A stretch of DNA of 64,000 nt, from contig NZ_CP100126.1 in NCBI RefSeq assembly GCF_024168045.1, positions 947,501 through 1,011,500 of the forward strand, given 5' to 3'. A program made the translations under genes and the position numbers. The stretch comes from Dorea longicatena. GTDB taxonomy: Bacteria; Bacillota; Clostridia; Lachnospirales; Lachnospiraceae. Below are positions 37,371 to 45,673 of this stretch, piece after piece. The notes below the pieces were generated by a model that was given only the letters and a program-made list of their open reading frames with translations, had not been told where the DNA came from and ran no database searches. How positions within the stretch are numbered: the first letter of the stretch is position 1; the number at the start of each line of letters is the position of its first letter.

Positions 37371-38445
37371 ATGTTTCAAAGATATTTCGTTGGAGATGTC
37401 TAATTTGAATTTACTGTCGGGAATAAACAGTATGGGGAAGTCTACGATAATACAGATGCTGTTGTTGTTAAGACAGTCGTATGAACAGAATGCTTTGGAA
37501 AAGGGCATTTATCTGAATGGAAAATATACAAATCTTGGTGTGGGAAAAGATGTATTATATACAGAGGCAGAAGAGAATCGCATAAAAATGAAAATAAGCG
37601 ATGAAAGTACGATGCTGTCGGCAGAATATGATTATAATGGTATGGCAGATTTTCTGAAATTATTAGAAAATATAGACATAAATATGGTTAAAGATATGAA
37701 TTTGTTTGGAAGTGGATTTAACTATATTGCGGCGGATCGTCTGGGACCACAAAGTAGTTATGAAAAATCATATTACGAAGTCTGGGAACAGGAACAAATC
37801 GGAAATCATGGAGAGTATGCGGTACACTATTTACAGACGCACGAGTCAGAAGAAGTTGAAAATAAAAATATTCTTTATGATGAGGAACCGAGTAGACGAC
37901 TTCAAAGACAGGTAGAATGTTGGCTGGGGGAGATTACGCCGGGTGTGTCTCTTCGAATGGAAGATTATGGACATAGCAACAGAATTGGTCTTATGGTGCA
38001 TCAGGAGGGAAATATAGGAGCAGACTACTTTACTGCGCAGAATGTTGGTTTTGGTATTTCTTATGTATTACCAATTGTGCTGGCACTTGTGAAGGCGAAA
38101 AAGGGAGAATTAATCATTCTGGAGAATCCGGAAGCGCATTTACATCCAAGAGGACAGAGAAAAATGGGAGAACTGATCGCCAGAGCAGCACAGGGAGGTG
38201 TGCAGGTTATTGTAGAAACGCATAGTGATCATATTTTGAATGGAATACGTTTGTGTGCAAAACATAATATGATTGATCCGGATATAGTGCGCCTATATTA
38301 TTTTTCCAGAAAAAAAGCCGATACAGAAGAATACAGTTCTATCCCAGTTATTGATAATCCGGTCTTATATAAAGATGGAAGACTGAGCTTCTGGCCGGAA
38401 GGGTTCTTTGATGAATGGGACAGGGCAATTGATGAATTGTTCTAG
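37339..38445 (+). CDS. AAA ATPase of the DUF3696 type
   Basis: The 368 residues have an ABC/SMC-like ATPase fold. Walker A is GINSMGKST (28-36). The AADRLGPQ segment, the Walker B region LIILENPEAHLHPRGQ and the H-switch VETHSDHILNGIR follow. The C-terminal GRLSFWPEGFFDEWD is the mark of DUF3696. This is the OLD-like ATPase class found in many defence systems. The gene overlaps DUF262 by 32 bases and is followed after 11 bases by the third gene. It probably acts as the regulatory or sensing ATPase of a three-protein system. Confidence 0.9.
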   Translation: MIQRIEASNFKCFKDISLEMSNLNLLSGINSMGKSTIIQMLLLLRQSYEQNALEKGIYLNGKYTNLGVGKDVLYTEAEENRIKMKISDESTMLSAEYDYNGMADFLKLLENIDINMVKDMNLFGSGFNYIAADRLGPQSSYEKSYYEVWEQEQIGNHGEYAVHYLQTHESEEVENKNILYDEEPSRRLQRQVECWLGEITPGVSLRMEDYGHSNRIGLMVHQEGNIGADYFTAQNVGFGISYVLPIVLALVKAKKGELIILENPEAHLHPRGQRKMGELIARAAQGGVQVIVETHSDHILNGIRLCAKHNMIDPDIVRLYYFSRKKADTEEYSSIPVIDNPVLYKDGRLSFWPEGFFDEWDRAIDELF

Positions 38446-38456
38446 AGGATACAAGT

Positions 38457-39407
38457 ATGCAAATGATAATAAATGACTTGTCTGCAAAATTTCCGGTAGA
38501 TACAATATCCGAGGGCAGACAGATTATGGATAGTTTTTTGAATACATATTCGAAAGTGAAGAAAATAATTATAAATGACTCTGTGCTTATGGATCAGAAT
38601 TATTGTTCTTTTGAATTGGCAAAAAATTACAGAATAGAACAGTGGAGAAATGATCCGGTTGTAGATATGGAAACAAAGAGAAGATTCCGAGCGTTATTAA
38701 ATAAATCCGTGATATATGATCCTTCGGAGGTTGAATTGGAAAGCGAATTCGATCTAGAAATTCAAGGGAAGAAATATATATCAAAGGGATGTCTGCTGGC
38801 ATATGAAACAGAGGGCGTGACGATTAGTTTTTTGAGTGATGACTATTGGGAAACCCCTGAGATTAGTGGATATTATGTGACATTTAATGAGAAGGACGAT
38901 TTAAAGGAAGAACATGTACAGGTCCCGAATGTATCGTGTCAGAAGAATGTAGAGCCTTTTGAAGAAAAGTACAAGGAAAAAAGGAAAGAGTGGCGTGCAG
39001 AGATCCGGTCAGCACAAGATGTTTTGAAATGTAAAGAGACTAGATTTCCGAATTTAATCTTTTGTGAAAATGCGATAAATGGATGTTATAAGAATGTAGG
39101 TGTTGCAGAAGCGGGACAAGTGTATAAACGCCTGTTGGAGTTACAGGTGGCAGCTGAAAAAATGGGAAACCAATTTGACAAGAAGCTTTTACCTAAAGCT
39201 TCACCGGAAACACCGCTAACATTAGAACAATATGAGACGGAACATACTTTTTTGTTACCGGAAGGAAATGCACAACTGTTTTCATGGCATACAAGGTTTA
39301 CCGGAGGATATGCCGGAAGAATATTTTTTTATCCGGATACAACACAAAAGAAGATGTATATAGGGCATATAGGACATAAGTTGCCAACCAAAAAGTATCC
39401 ACATTAG
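38457..39407 (+). CDS. Third protein of the DUF262-ATPase operon, function unknown
   Basis: I do not recognise a family in this 316-residue protein. The N-terminal 100 residues are helical. The middle is beta-rich (about 100-170) and is followed by a charged helical stretch. The C-terminus has FSWHTRFTGGYAGRIFFYP and IGHIGHKLPTKKYPH, a compact conserved-looking end that could belong to a small toxin-like or RelE-like fold. The ribosome site GAGGA overlaps the ATPase stop codon. The operon position suggests effector, sensor or partner of the ATPase. It ends just before the palindrome at 39484. Confidence 0.85.
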   Translation: MQMIINDLSAKFPVDTISEGRQIMDSFLNTYSKVKKIIINDSVLMDQNYCSFELAKNYRIEQWRNDPVVDMETKRRFRALLNKSVIYDPSEVELESEFDLEIQGKKYISKGCLLAYETEGVTISFLSDDYWETPEISGYYVTFNEKDDLKEEHVQVPNVSCQKNVEPFEEKYKEKRKEWRAEIRSAQDVLKCKETRFPNLIFCENAINGCYKNVGVAEAGQVYKRLLELQVAAEKMGNQFDKKLLPKASPETPLTLEQYETEHTFLLPEGNAQLFSWHTRFTGGYAGRIFFYPDTTQKKMYIGHIGHKLPTKKYPH

Positions 39408-39480
39408 AGATGAATACCAGAAGTGATTCTTAAGAATTTCTTAAATATTACAGGAAAGTTACAAAAAAATAAAAAAATAC

Positions 39481-39511
39481 TTGAAGGTGACCTAAGGTCA
39501 CCTTTTATAAT
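39481..39511 (+). promoter_or_regulatory. Promoter with 19-base spacer and central palindrome, upstream of rfbA
   Basis: TTGAAG (39481-39486) and TATAAT (39506-39511) are 19 bases apart. The spacer region contains a perfect dyad: AAGGTGACC (39484-39492), TAA, GGTCACCTT (39496-39504). A long spacer with a centred dyad is the layout of MerR-controlled promoters. The same dyad can also act as a short terminator of the upstream operon. Confidence 0.5.
39484..39506 (+). terminator. Possible terminator of the DUF262 operon (overlaps the rfbA promoter)
   Basis: A perfect 9-base stem and 3-base loop are followed by a short T run (TTTT within CCTTTTATAAT). The U-tract is weak, so an operator role is equally possible. 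Confidence 0.45.
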
Positions 39512-39593
39512 CTAATTAACACGAAACATGGAGACTAGAATAGAAAGTGAAGAACTTGATAACCTATTTATACAAAACGAGGAGGTTTCTGAA

Positions 39594-40490
39594 ATGAAAG
39601 GAATTATTTTAGCAGGTGGTTCAGGCACACGTCTGTATCCATTAACAATGGTAACATCAAAGCAGTTACTGCCAATCTATGACAAGCCGATGATCTATTA
39701 TCCAATGTCAGTGCTGATGAACGCAGGCATTCGTGATATCCTGATCATCTCAACACCACAGGATACACCAAGATTCCAAGAACTGTTAGGAGACGGACAT
39801 CAGTTTGGTGTGAATCTGTCTTATGCAGTACAGCCAAGCCCGGACGGACTTGCTCAGGCATTTATCATCGGAGAAGAATTCATCGGTGATGATACAGTAG
39901 CAATGGTTCTCGGAGATAACATTTTTGCAGGTCATGGACTGAATAAACGTCTGAAAGCTGCTGTTGAGAATGCAGAGACCGGAAAGGGAGCTACTGTATT
40001 TGGATATTATGTAGATGATCCGGAACGTTTCGGTATCGTAGAATTTGATCACGAAGGAAAAGCTATTTCCATCGAAGAAAAGCCGGCGCAGCCAAAGAGC
40101 AACTACTGTGTAACAGGATTGTATTTCTATGACAATAATGTTGTGAAGTATGCAAAAGAGTTAAAGCCAAGTGCACGTGGAGAACTGGAGATCACAGATC
40201 TGAACCGTGTATATCTTGAGAAAGGTGATCTGAATGTAGAACTTCTCGGACAGGGATTCACATGGCTGGATACAGGTACACACGAAAGCCTTGTAGATGC
40301 AACCAACTTCGTGAAGACGGTTGAGACACATCAGCACCGTAAGATTGCATGCCTGGAAGAGATCGCATACCTGAACGGATGGATCAGCAAGGACGAGGTA
40401 ATGGAAGTATATGAAGTTCTGAAGAAGAACCAGTATGGACAGTACTTAAAAGACGTCCTGGATGGAAAATATAAAGAAAATCTGTACTAA
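39594..40490 (+). CDS. rfbA: Glucose-1-phosphate thymidylyltransferase
   Basis: This enzyme makes dTDP-glucose, the first step to dTDP-L-rhamnose. The 298 residues start [18 protein letters not shown], the nucleotidyltransferase signature. [24 protein letters not shown] and the EKP motif ([13 protein letters not shown]) are all present. GAGGAGG at 39580-39586 fixes ATG 39594; an in-frame ATG at 39528 lacks a ribosome site. It heads rfbA-rfbB-rfbD-rfbC. Codon use and GC are higher than in the AT-rich region upstream. Confidence 0.97.
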   Translation: MKGIILAGGSGTRLYPLTMVTSKQLLPIYDKPMIYYPMSVLMNAGIRDILIISTPQDTPRFQELLGDGHQFGVNLSYAVQPSPDGLAQAFIIGEEFIGDDTVAMVLGDNIFAGHGLNKRLKAAVENAETGKGATVFGYYVDDPERFGIVEFDHEGKAISIEEKPAQPKSNYCVTGLYFYDNNVVKYAKELKPSARGELEITDLNRVYLEKGDLNVELLGQGFTWLDTGTHESLVDATNFVKTVETHQHRKIACLEEIAYLNGWISKDEVMEVYEVLKKNQYGQYLKDVLDGKYKENLY

Positions 40491-40531
40491 AATCTATATT
40501 AAGAAATGATACAAAAAGGAGAAATCAAAAA

Positions 40532-41560
40532 ATGACAATTATTGTAACCGGAGGAGCCGGATTTATCGGAAGTAACTTTGTATTTCATATGTTAAACAAA
40601 TACCCGGACTATCGCATCGTTTGTCTGGACTGCCTGACATATGCAGGTAACTTATCTACACTGGAGCCTGTAATGGACAATCCGAATTTCCGTTTTGTAA
40701 AAGAAAGCATTACAGACCGTGAAGCAGTGTACAAATTATTCGAAGAAGAGAAACCGGACATGGTTGTAAACTTCGCAGCAGAAAGTCACGTAGACCGTTC
40801 TATCGAGAACCCGGAAGTATTCCTGGATACAAACATCAAAGGTACTGCTGTACTGATGGATGCCTGCAGAAAATATGGTATCAAACGTTACCATCAGGTA
40901 TCTACAGATGAAGTATACGGAGATCTGCCGCTTGACAGACCGGACCTGTTCTTCACAGAGGAGACACCGATCCACACAAGCAGCCCATACAGCTCATCTA
41001 AGGCAGCAGCAGACCTGTTAGTTCTTGCTTATCACAGAACATACGGACTGCCGGTATCTATCAGCAGATGTTCCAACAACTACGGACCATATCACTTCCC
41101 GGAGAAACTGATCCCGCTGATGATCGCCAATGCACTGAATGACAAGCCGCTTCCGGTATACGGAGAAGGATTAAATGTACGTGACTGGTTATATGTAGAA
41201 GATCACTGTAAAGCAATCGACCTGATCATCCATAACGGAAGAGTCGGAGAAGTATACAACGTAGGCGGACACAATGAGAAGACAAACATCGAGATCGTAA
41301 AGATCATCTGTAAAGAGCTTGGAAAACCGGAAAGCCTGATCACTCACGTTGCAGACCGTAAGGGACATGATATGCGTTATGCGATCGATCCTACAAAGAT
41401 CCACAACGAACTTGGATGGCTTCCAGAGACCAAATTCGAAGATGGTATTAAGAAGACGATCAAATGGTATCTTGAAAATAAGGAATGGTGGGAGACGATC
41501 ATTTCCGGAGAATACCAGAACTATTATGAGAAAATGTATGCTCACCGGGAGGAGATTTAA
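40532..41560 (+). CDS. rfbB: dTDP-glucose 4,6-dehydratase
   Basis: This is an NAD-dependent short-chain dehydrogenase (342 residues) that converts dTDP-glucose to the 4-keto-6-deoxy sugar. The NAD-binding motif is GGAGFIGS (7-14). The substrate motif HQVSTDEVYGDL and the catalytic YSSSKAAAD (YxxxK) are present. The later RCSNNYGPYHFPEKLIP is typical of RmlB. An AAAAAGGAG ribosome site precedes ATG 40532. It is the second gene of the dTDP-rhamnose operon. Confidence 0.97.
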   Translation: MTIIVTGGAGFIGSNFVFHMLNKYPDYRIVCLDCLTYAGNLSTLEPVMDNPNFRFVKESITDREAVYKLFEEEKPDMVVNFAAESHVDRSIENPEVFLDTNIKGTAVLMDACRKYGIKRYHQVSTDEVYGDLPLDRPDLFFTEETPIHTSSPYSSSKAAADLLVLAYHRTYGLPVSISRCSNNYGPYHFPEKLIPLMIANALNDKPLPVYGEGLNVRDWLYVEDHCKAIDLIIHNGRVGEVYNVGGHNEKTNIEIVKIICKELGKPESLITHVADRKGHDMRYAIDPTKIHNELGWLPETKFEDGIKKTIKWYLENKEWWETIISGEYQNYYEKMYAHREEI

Positions 41561-41562
41561 GA

Positions 41563-42504
41563 ATGAAAGTATTAGTGACAGGTGTTGGCGGACAGCTTGG
41601 TCATGACGTGATGAACGAACTGGCATCCCGTGGTTATGAGGGAATCGGTTCTGACATCAAAGAAACATACAGCGGAATCCAGGATGGTACAGCGGTAACA
41701 ACAATGCCATATGTGCCGATGGATATCACAGATGCATCTTCTGTAGAAAAAGTTCTGACAGATGCAAAACCGGATGTAGTGGTACACTGTGCTGCATGGA
41801 CGGCCGTAGATCTTGCAGAAGACGAAGATAAGAAAGACATCGTAAAAGCGGTCAATGCAACAGGAACAAAGAACATTGCAGATGTATGTAAAAAGTTAGA
41901 CTGTAAGATGGTATACATCAGTACAGACTATGTATTTGACGGACAGGGAGAGAAAGCCTGGGAACCTGACTGCAAGGATTACAAACCACTGAATGTATAT
42001 GGAGAGACAAAACTTGCCGGAGAGCTTGCCGTATCTGAGACTCTGGATAAGTACTTCATCGTACGTATCGCGTGGGTATTCGGAAAGAACGGTAAGAACT
42101 TTATCAAGACAATGCTCAATGTAGCAAAGACACACGATACATTGAAAGTTGTAAATGACCAGATCGGAACACCAACCTATACATTTGACCTTGCAAGACT
42201 TCTCGTTGACATGATCGAGACTGACAAATATGGTTACTATCATGCAACAAATGAAGGCGGATATATCAGCTGGTATGATTTTACAAAGGAAATCTTCCGC
42301 CAGGCAGCAGAGCTTGGCCATGACGAATACGGCGAAGACAAGGTGACGGTTCTGCCGGTAACAACAGAAGAGTACGGTGTATCCAAAGCAGCAAGACCTT
42401 TCAACAGCAGACTGGACAAGAGTAAACTTGTGGAAAATGGATTTACTCCACTTCCGACATGGCAGGATGCGCTTGGAAGATATCTAAAAGAAATCGAATT
42501 CTAA
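41563..42504 (+). CDS. rfbD: dTDP-4-dehydrorhamnose reductase
   Basis: RmlD makes dTDP-L-rhamnose in the last step, using NAD(P)H. The 313 residues have the Rossmann motif GVGGQLGHDV, the STDYVFDG active-site segment, and YGETKLAGE (YxxxK). RIAWVFGKNGKNF and VNDQIGTPTYT are standard family blocks. GAGGAG lies just upstream and overlaps the end of rfbB, so translation is probably coupled. A hairpin without a U-tract separates it from rfbC. Confidence 0.96.
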   Translation: MKVLVTGVGGQLGHDVMNELASRGYEGIGSDIKETYSGIQDGTAVTTMPYVPMDITDASSVEKVLTDAKPDVVVHCAAWTAVDLAEDEDKKDIVKAVNATGTKNIADVCKKLDCKMVYISTDYVFDGQGEKAWEPDCKDYKPLNVYGETKLAGELAVSETLDKYFIVRIAWVFGKNGKNFIKTMLNVAKTHDTLKVVNDQIGTPTYTFDLARLLVDMIETDKYGYYHATNEGGYISWYDFTKEIFRQAAELGHDEYGEDKVTVLPVTTEEYGVSKAARPFNSRLDKSKLVENGFTPLPTWQDALGRYLKEIEF

Positions 42505-42523
42505 ATTTTATATAGGTGAAGAA

Positions 42524-42554
42524 TAATCTCAGCCACATGACGTGGCTGGGATTA
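42524..42554 (+). promoter_or_regulatory. Intergenic hairpin between rfbD and rfbC
   Basis: A 13-base stem (42524-42536 with 42542-42554, one G-U pair) has a 5-base loop and no U-tract. It may be an RNA-processing or stabilising element that sets different rfbABD and rfbC levels. Confidence 0.5.
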
Positions 42555-42595
42555 ACTCACGTATAAATCATTTAAAACAATAAGGAGACGTAATA

Positions 42596-43204
42596 ATGGG
42601 ACAGATTAAAGTAGAAAAAAACGCAGGCGGTATCCAGGGACTCTGTGTAATTGAACCAACAGTACATGGTGACGCAAGAGGATACTTTATGGAGACATAT
42701 AACCAGAAAGATATGGAAGAAGCAGGACTTACAATGCAGTTCGTTCAGGACAACCAGTCAAGTTCTACAAAGGGAGTCTTAAGAGGATTACATTTCCAGA
42801 AAGAATTTCCACAGGGAAAACTGGTACGTGTCGTAAAAGGTTCTGTATTTGACGTGGCAGTAGACTTAAGAAGTGACAGTGAGACATACGGAAAATGGTT
42901 CGGTGTAGAACTGACAGAAGAAAATAAGAAACAGTTCTATATTCCGGAAGGATTCGCACACGGCTTCCTGGTATTAAGTGATCTTGCCGAGTTCTGCTAC
43001 AAGTGTACAGACTTCTATCATCCGGGAGACGAAGGTGGTCTTGCATGGAACGATCCTGAGATCGGTATTGAGTGGCCGACACTGACAGGAGAGTATAAAG
43101 GAACAGCATCCGGGGAAGGTTATGCGCTGGAAGACGGCACTGCACTGAACTTAAGTGATAAGGATCAGCTGTGGGTTGGACTGAAAGATACGTTCCATTT
43201 TTAG
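42596..43204 (+). CDS. rfbC: dTDP-4-dehydrorhamnose 3,5-epimerase
   Basis: RmlC inverts C3 and C5 of the keto sugar before reduction by RfbD. The 202 residues form a cupin. Hallmarks are DARGYFMETYNQKDM, QDNQSSSTKGVLRGLHFQ with the catalytic histidine, and YIPEGFAHGFLVLSD. AAGGAGA precedes ATG 42596. The gene order A-B-D-C is unusual only in that rfbC comes last and after a hairpin. The polymerase gene follows 8 bases after its stop. Confidence 0.96.
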   Translation: MGQIKVEKNAGGIQGLCVIEPTVHGDARGYFMETYNQKDMEEAGLTMQFVQDNQSSSTKGVLRGLHFQKEFPQGKLVRVVKGSVFDVAVDLRSDSETYGKWFGVELTEENKKQFYIPEGFAHGFLVLSDLAEFCYKCTDFYHPGDEGGLAWNDPEIGIEWPTLTGEYKGTASGEGYALEDGTALNLSDKDQLWVGLKDTFHF

Positions 43205-43212
43205 GATAAACT

Positions 43213-44448
43213 ATGAATAAGTTATCAAAATTACTGAATGTTGTGATTTATCTGTGCATCATAAGTTATGCACTTCCAACGGGAGTAATGAAGGGCATAC
43301 CAATTCAGAAAATATTGGTATGCCTGTTGATTATTCTAGGAGGAATATGCCTGGTTTTACAAAGAAAAAGCCTTGAGATTATAAAAAGTGCGAAGCTGGA
43401 GATTACTTTAGGTGTTTTGGGATTGTTGGCATGTATAGTCAGTTACATTCTTGGAAATGAATGGAGCATAAAATTTACGGGATTATTTTATATCTCGGTA
43501 ATTGTGTTTGTAGAATTGTATTTTCTGGTCAGATATGAATTGGCTGAACCGGAAAAGATTGTAGAATGTATCCTTTATATGATGCTTTTGAAGATTCTGG
43601 GAAAAATAATCATAGAAATCGTCTTTGTATGTAAGTTGATAGAATATGAGGCTGTAATAGAATTTTATCTAAACATGTTTGGAACGGAAGCATCGACGAT
43701 GACAATGCATTTGGGTAGATTATTGCTGATCCGTGTGCAGACTTCATCCGATATTATAGTTGTAACACTGATGCCGTTTTACTGGATGATGGAGAAATAT
43801 AAAAAAAGCATCAGAAGTCTGCTGTTTATATTGAGCGGGATTTATACATTGATTGTATTTTCGAGAGTTTTGATGGTTGAATTCTGCTGCTTTGCGTTTG
43901 TTGCAGTGTTATATTATTGGAAAAAAATTCCGAAGAAGGTAAGATGCATCGGGTTGATTCTGGTGCTTGCTTCGTCGGTATTATGGTTGAAGCCTGTGAT
44001 ACAAATGATAGAATTCCGGTTCTTTTCTTCATTTGCTGCGGAATCAGATGATGTCAGGCAGATACAAATGAGAGAACTGATAAACGGAGTGAAGGAGTCA
44101 CCGGTATTCGGGCATGGATTTGGAAGTTACATAAGTGATTATACAAGAAGCGGATCGATACCGTTTTCATATGAAATAGAATATCTGTCATTTTGTTACC
44201 AGATGGGAATTTTAGGATTTGTAGTTTTTGTCGGAGGAGTTCTCCTGATATACATAAGAAAAATCGTAAAGTATGCCAGAAAAAATATCTGGGTCATTAA
44301 AGTATTTACTTTGATTGGACTGGGCTGGTTTGTGATAAGACCTGCATTTAATCCTGCATTTCTCGGACTACAGAATGGATTTCAGATGATCGGATTATTG
44401 ATGATCAATATGTATTTTAATAAAAAGCAGGAACCGTATCAAAAGTAA
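43213..44448 (+). CDS. O-antigen ligase/polymerase-like membrane protein (Wzy-like)
   Basis: The 411 residues have about ten hydrophobic segments and an extracytoplasmic loop (about 270-315) with SPVFGHGFGSYISDY. That segment resembles the Wzy_C/WaaL region (GHGFGSY). Such proteins polymerise undecaprenyl-linked repeat units or transfer finished glycans. The gene is directly after rfbC (8-base gap), so it belongs to the rhamnose operon. Its stop codon lies in the loop of a bidirectional terminator. Confidence 0.82.
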   Translation: MNKLSKLLNVVIYLCIISYALPTGVMKGIPIQKILVCLLIILGGICLVLQRKSLEIIKSAKLEITLGVLGLLACIVSYILGNEWSIKFTGLFYISVIVFVELYFLVRYELAEPEKIVECILYMMLLKILGKIIIEIVFVCKLIEYEAVIEFYLNMFGTEASTMTMHLGRLLLIRVQTSSDIIVVTLMPFYWMMEKYKKSIRSLLFILSGIYTLIVFSRVLMVEFCCFAFVAVLYYWKKIPKKVRCIGLILVLASSVLWLKPVIQMIEFRFFSSFAAESDDVRQIQMRELINGVKESPVFGHGFGSYISDYTRSGSIPFSYEIEYLSFCYQMGILGFVVFVGGVLLIYIRKIVKYARKNIWVIKVFTLIGLGWFVIRPAFNPAFLGLQNGFQMIGLLMINMYFNKKQEPYQK

Positions 44449-44471
44449 AATGATACGGTTCCTGTTTTTTT
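44422..44471. terminator. Bidirectional terminator overlapping the end of the polymerase gene
   Basis: CAGGAACCGTATCA (44428-44441) pairs perfectly with 44451-44464. AAAAAG precedes the left arm and a run of Ts follows the right arm, so it can stop transcription from both convergent genes. The polymerase stop codon (44446-44448) is in the loop. Confidence 0.85.
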
Positions 44472-45452
44472 CTATTTTTTGAATAATTTTCGTCTAAACC
44501 AGTCTCTGGCATAAGAAAGAGTATGAAGAATCAGTTCAAACTCGATCAAAATATAGTTAGGCAGGTGCCGCAGCTTAAAAGCAACTTTTTTCTGTTCCCG
44601 GGCATGGGAAAGCCCTTCTTTTATTCCGCAGGCATAGTCTTTACCGAACCCCTTATGCATGAAAAACAGATATTTGACAACACAGCCGAGAAAAAGAGGA
44701 ATAAAGTTCAAAACCAGCTGTAAGAAAGGCATGTTTTTGTAATTCAGGTAAATATTGTTGCGGGCAGATAATTTAACCTTGAAAGAGTTATATTTTGAAC
44801 CGCTTGTACCGCTTCCTACATGGTAGACAAGTGCTGTGGGACAGTATGTATTTTTGTAGCCGTAAATTTTGGCACGGTATCCGACATCGATATCTTCAAG
44901 GTATGCAAAATGGTTTTCATCAAATAAGCCGATTTTTGAAAAAGCATTTCGACGGTAGATGGCTGCCCCGGCGCATGCGGTAAATATCTGATCTGCTTTT
45001 GTGTAATTGGAGACAGGACGTCCGGTTCCGCGGCACACGCCCCAACCCATTAAGGTATAAAGATCACCGGCGCTGTCGATCAGTTCTGGATGATACATCT
45101 GGATCATCTTACTGCTGACAGAAAAGATGCGCGGAGATTTTTCAATCGCTTTGATCATTTCTTCTACATAGTGTGTATCAACGGTCGTATCATTATTGAG
45201 CAATATCACATAAGGTGTAGTGGAATGTTCGATTCCGACATTGACCGCTTTACTGAAACCGTAATTTTTCTTTAAGGAGATAACTTCTATATCTGGGTAG
45301 TGCTCACTCATATATTCCAGACTTCCATCAGAAGATGCGTTGTCAACCACTAATACTTTGAAATCCCTGCAGGTCTGTTCTGATAATGACTGGAGGCAGG
45401 GCTCCATAAAATGTTTCCCGTTATAGTTTGGGATGATAATTGTTACTTTCAT
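44472..45452 (-). CDS. GT2 rhamnosyltransferase-like enzyme (WbbL type)
   Basis: This 326-residue GT2 starts MKVTIIIPNYNGKHF. A longer in-frame ORF begins at 45524 but ATG 45452 fits the conserved start. The metal motif is ILLNNDTTVD, with the acceptor region ENHFAYLEDIDVGYRA and YHVGSGTSGSKYN. WbbL-like enzymes transfer rhamnose from dTDP-rhamnose to a lipid-linked acceptor. The gene is convergent to the rfb operon and divergent from the initiating transferase gene. GGAG lies 13 bases upstream. Confidence 0.9.
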   Translation of the reverse strand: MKVTIIIPNYNGKHFMEPCLQSLSEQTCRDFKVLVVDNASSDGSLEYMSEHYPDIEVISLKKNYGFSKAVNVGIEHSTTPYVILLNNDTTVDTHYVEEMIKAIEKSPRIFSVSSKMIQMYHPELIDSAGDLYTLMGWGVCRGTGRPVSNYTKADQIFTACAGAAIYRRNAFSKIGLFDENHFAYLEDIDVGYRAKIYGYKNTYCPTALVYHVGSGTSGSKYNSFKVKLSARNNIYLNYKNMPFLQLVLNFIPLFLGCVVKYLFFMHKGFGKDYACGIKEGLSHAREQKKVAFKLRHLPNYILIEFELILHTLSYARDWFRRKLFKK

Positions 45453-45494
45453 AGTTTGAGAAATACTCCGATCTCTATTTTCTGCTTTGTGTCT

Positions 45495-45503
45495 ATTATA
45501 GCA
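45495..45503 (-). promoter_or_regulatory. Extended -10 promoter for the minus-strand GT2 gene
   Basis: On the minus strand the sequence reads TGCTATAAT, a consensus extended -10, about 45 bases before the start codon. No clear -35 is visible. Confidence 0.5.
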
Positions 45504-45592
45504 AAAAAAAGAAGAGGGTGCCATATGAAGATTGGGTAAAATAATTTTTTAAATATATTTCAAAATTATTAATAAAGTATTAAGAAAAACTG

Positions 45593-45601
45593 TGGTATAA
45601 T
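45593..45601 (+). promoter_or_regulatory. Extended -10 promoter for the WbaP-type gene
   Basis: TGGTATAAT is a consensus extended -10 about 72 bases before the TTG start at 45674. The 220-base divergent region 45453-45673 holds only this promoter, the minus-strand one and AT-rich DNA. Confidence 0.55.
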
Positions 45602-45673
45602 GGGTTGCCGTAAGGAAAAAATTATTGTAAGATAAAACGTAATGTAAAATTAGATAAATATGGGTGAGGAACA

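Noticed and set aside
45504-45523. Sigma-54 promoter (TGGCAC on the minus strand)
   Set aside because: The TGC element lies much too far from TGGCAC for the strict -24/-12 spacing; an extended -10 sigma-A promoter explains the region better.
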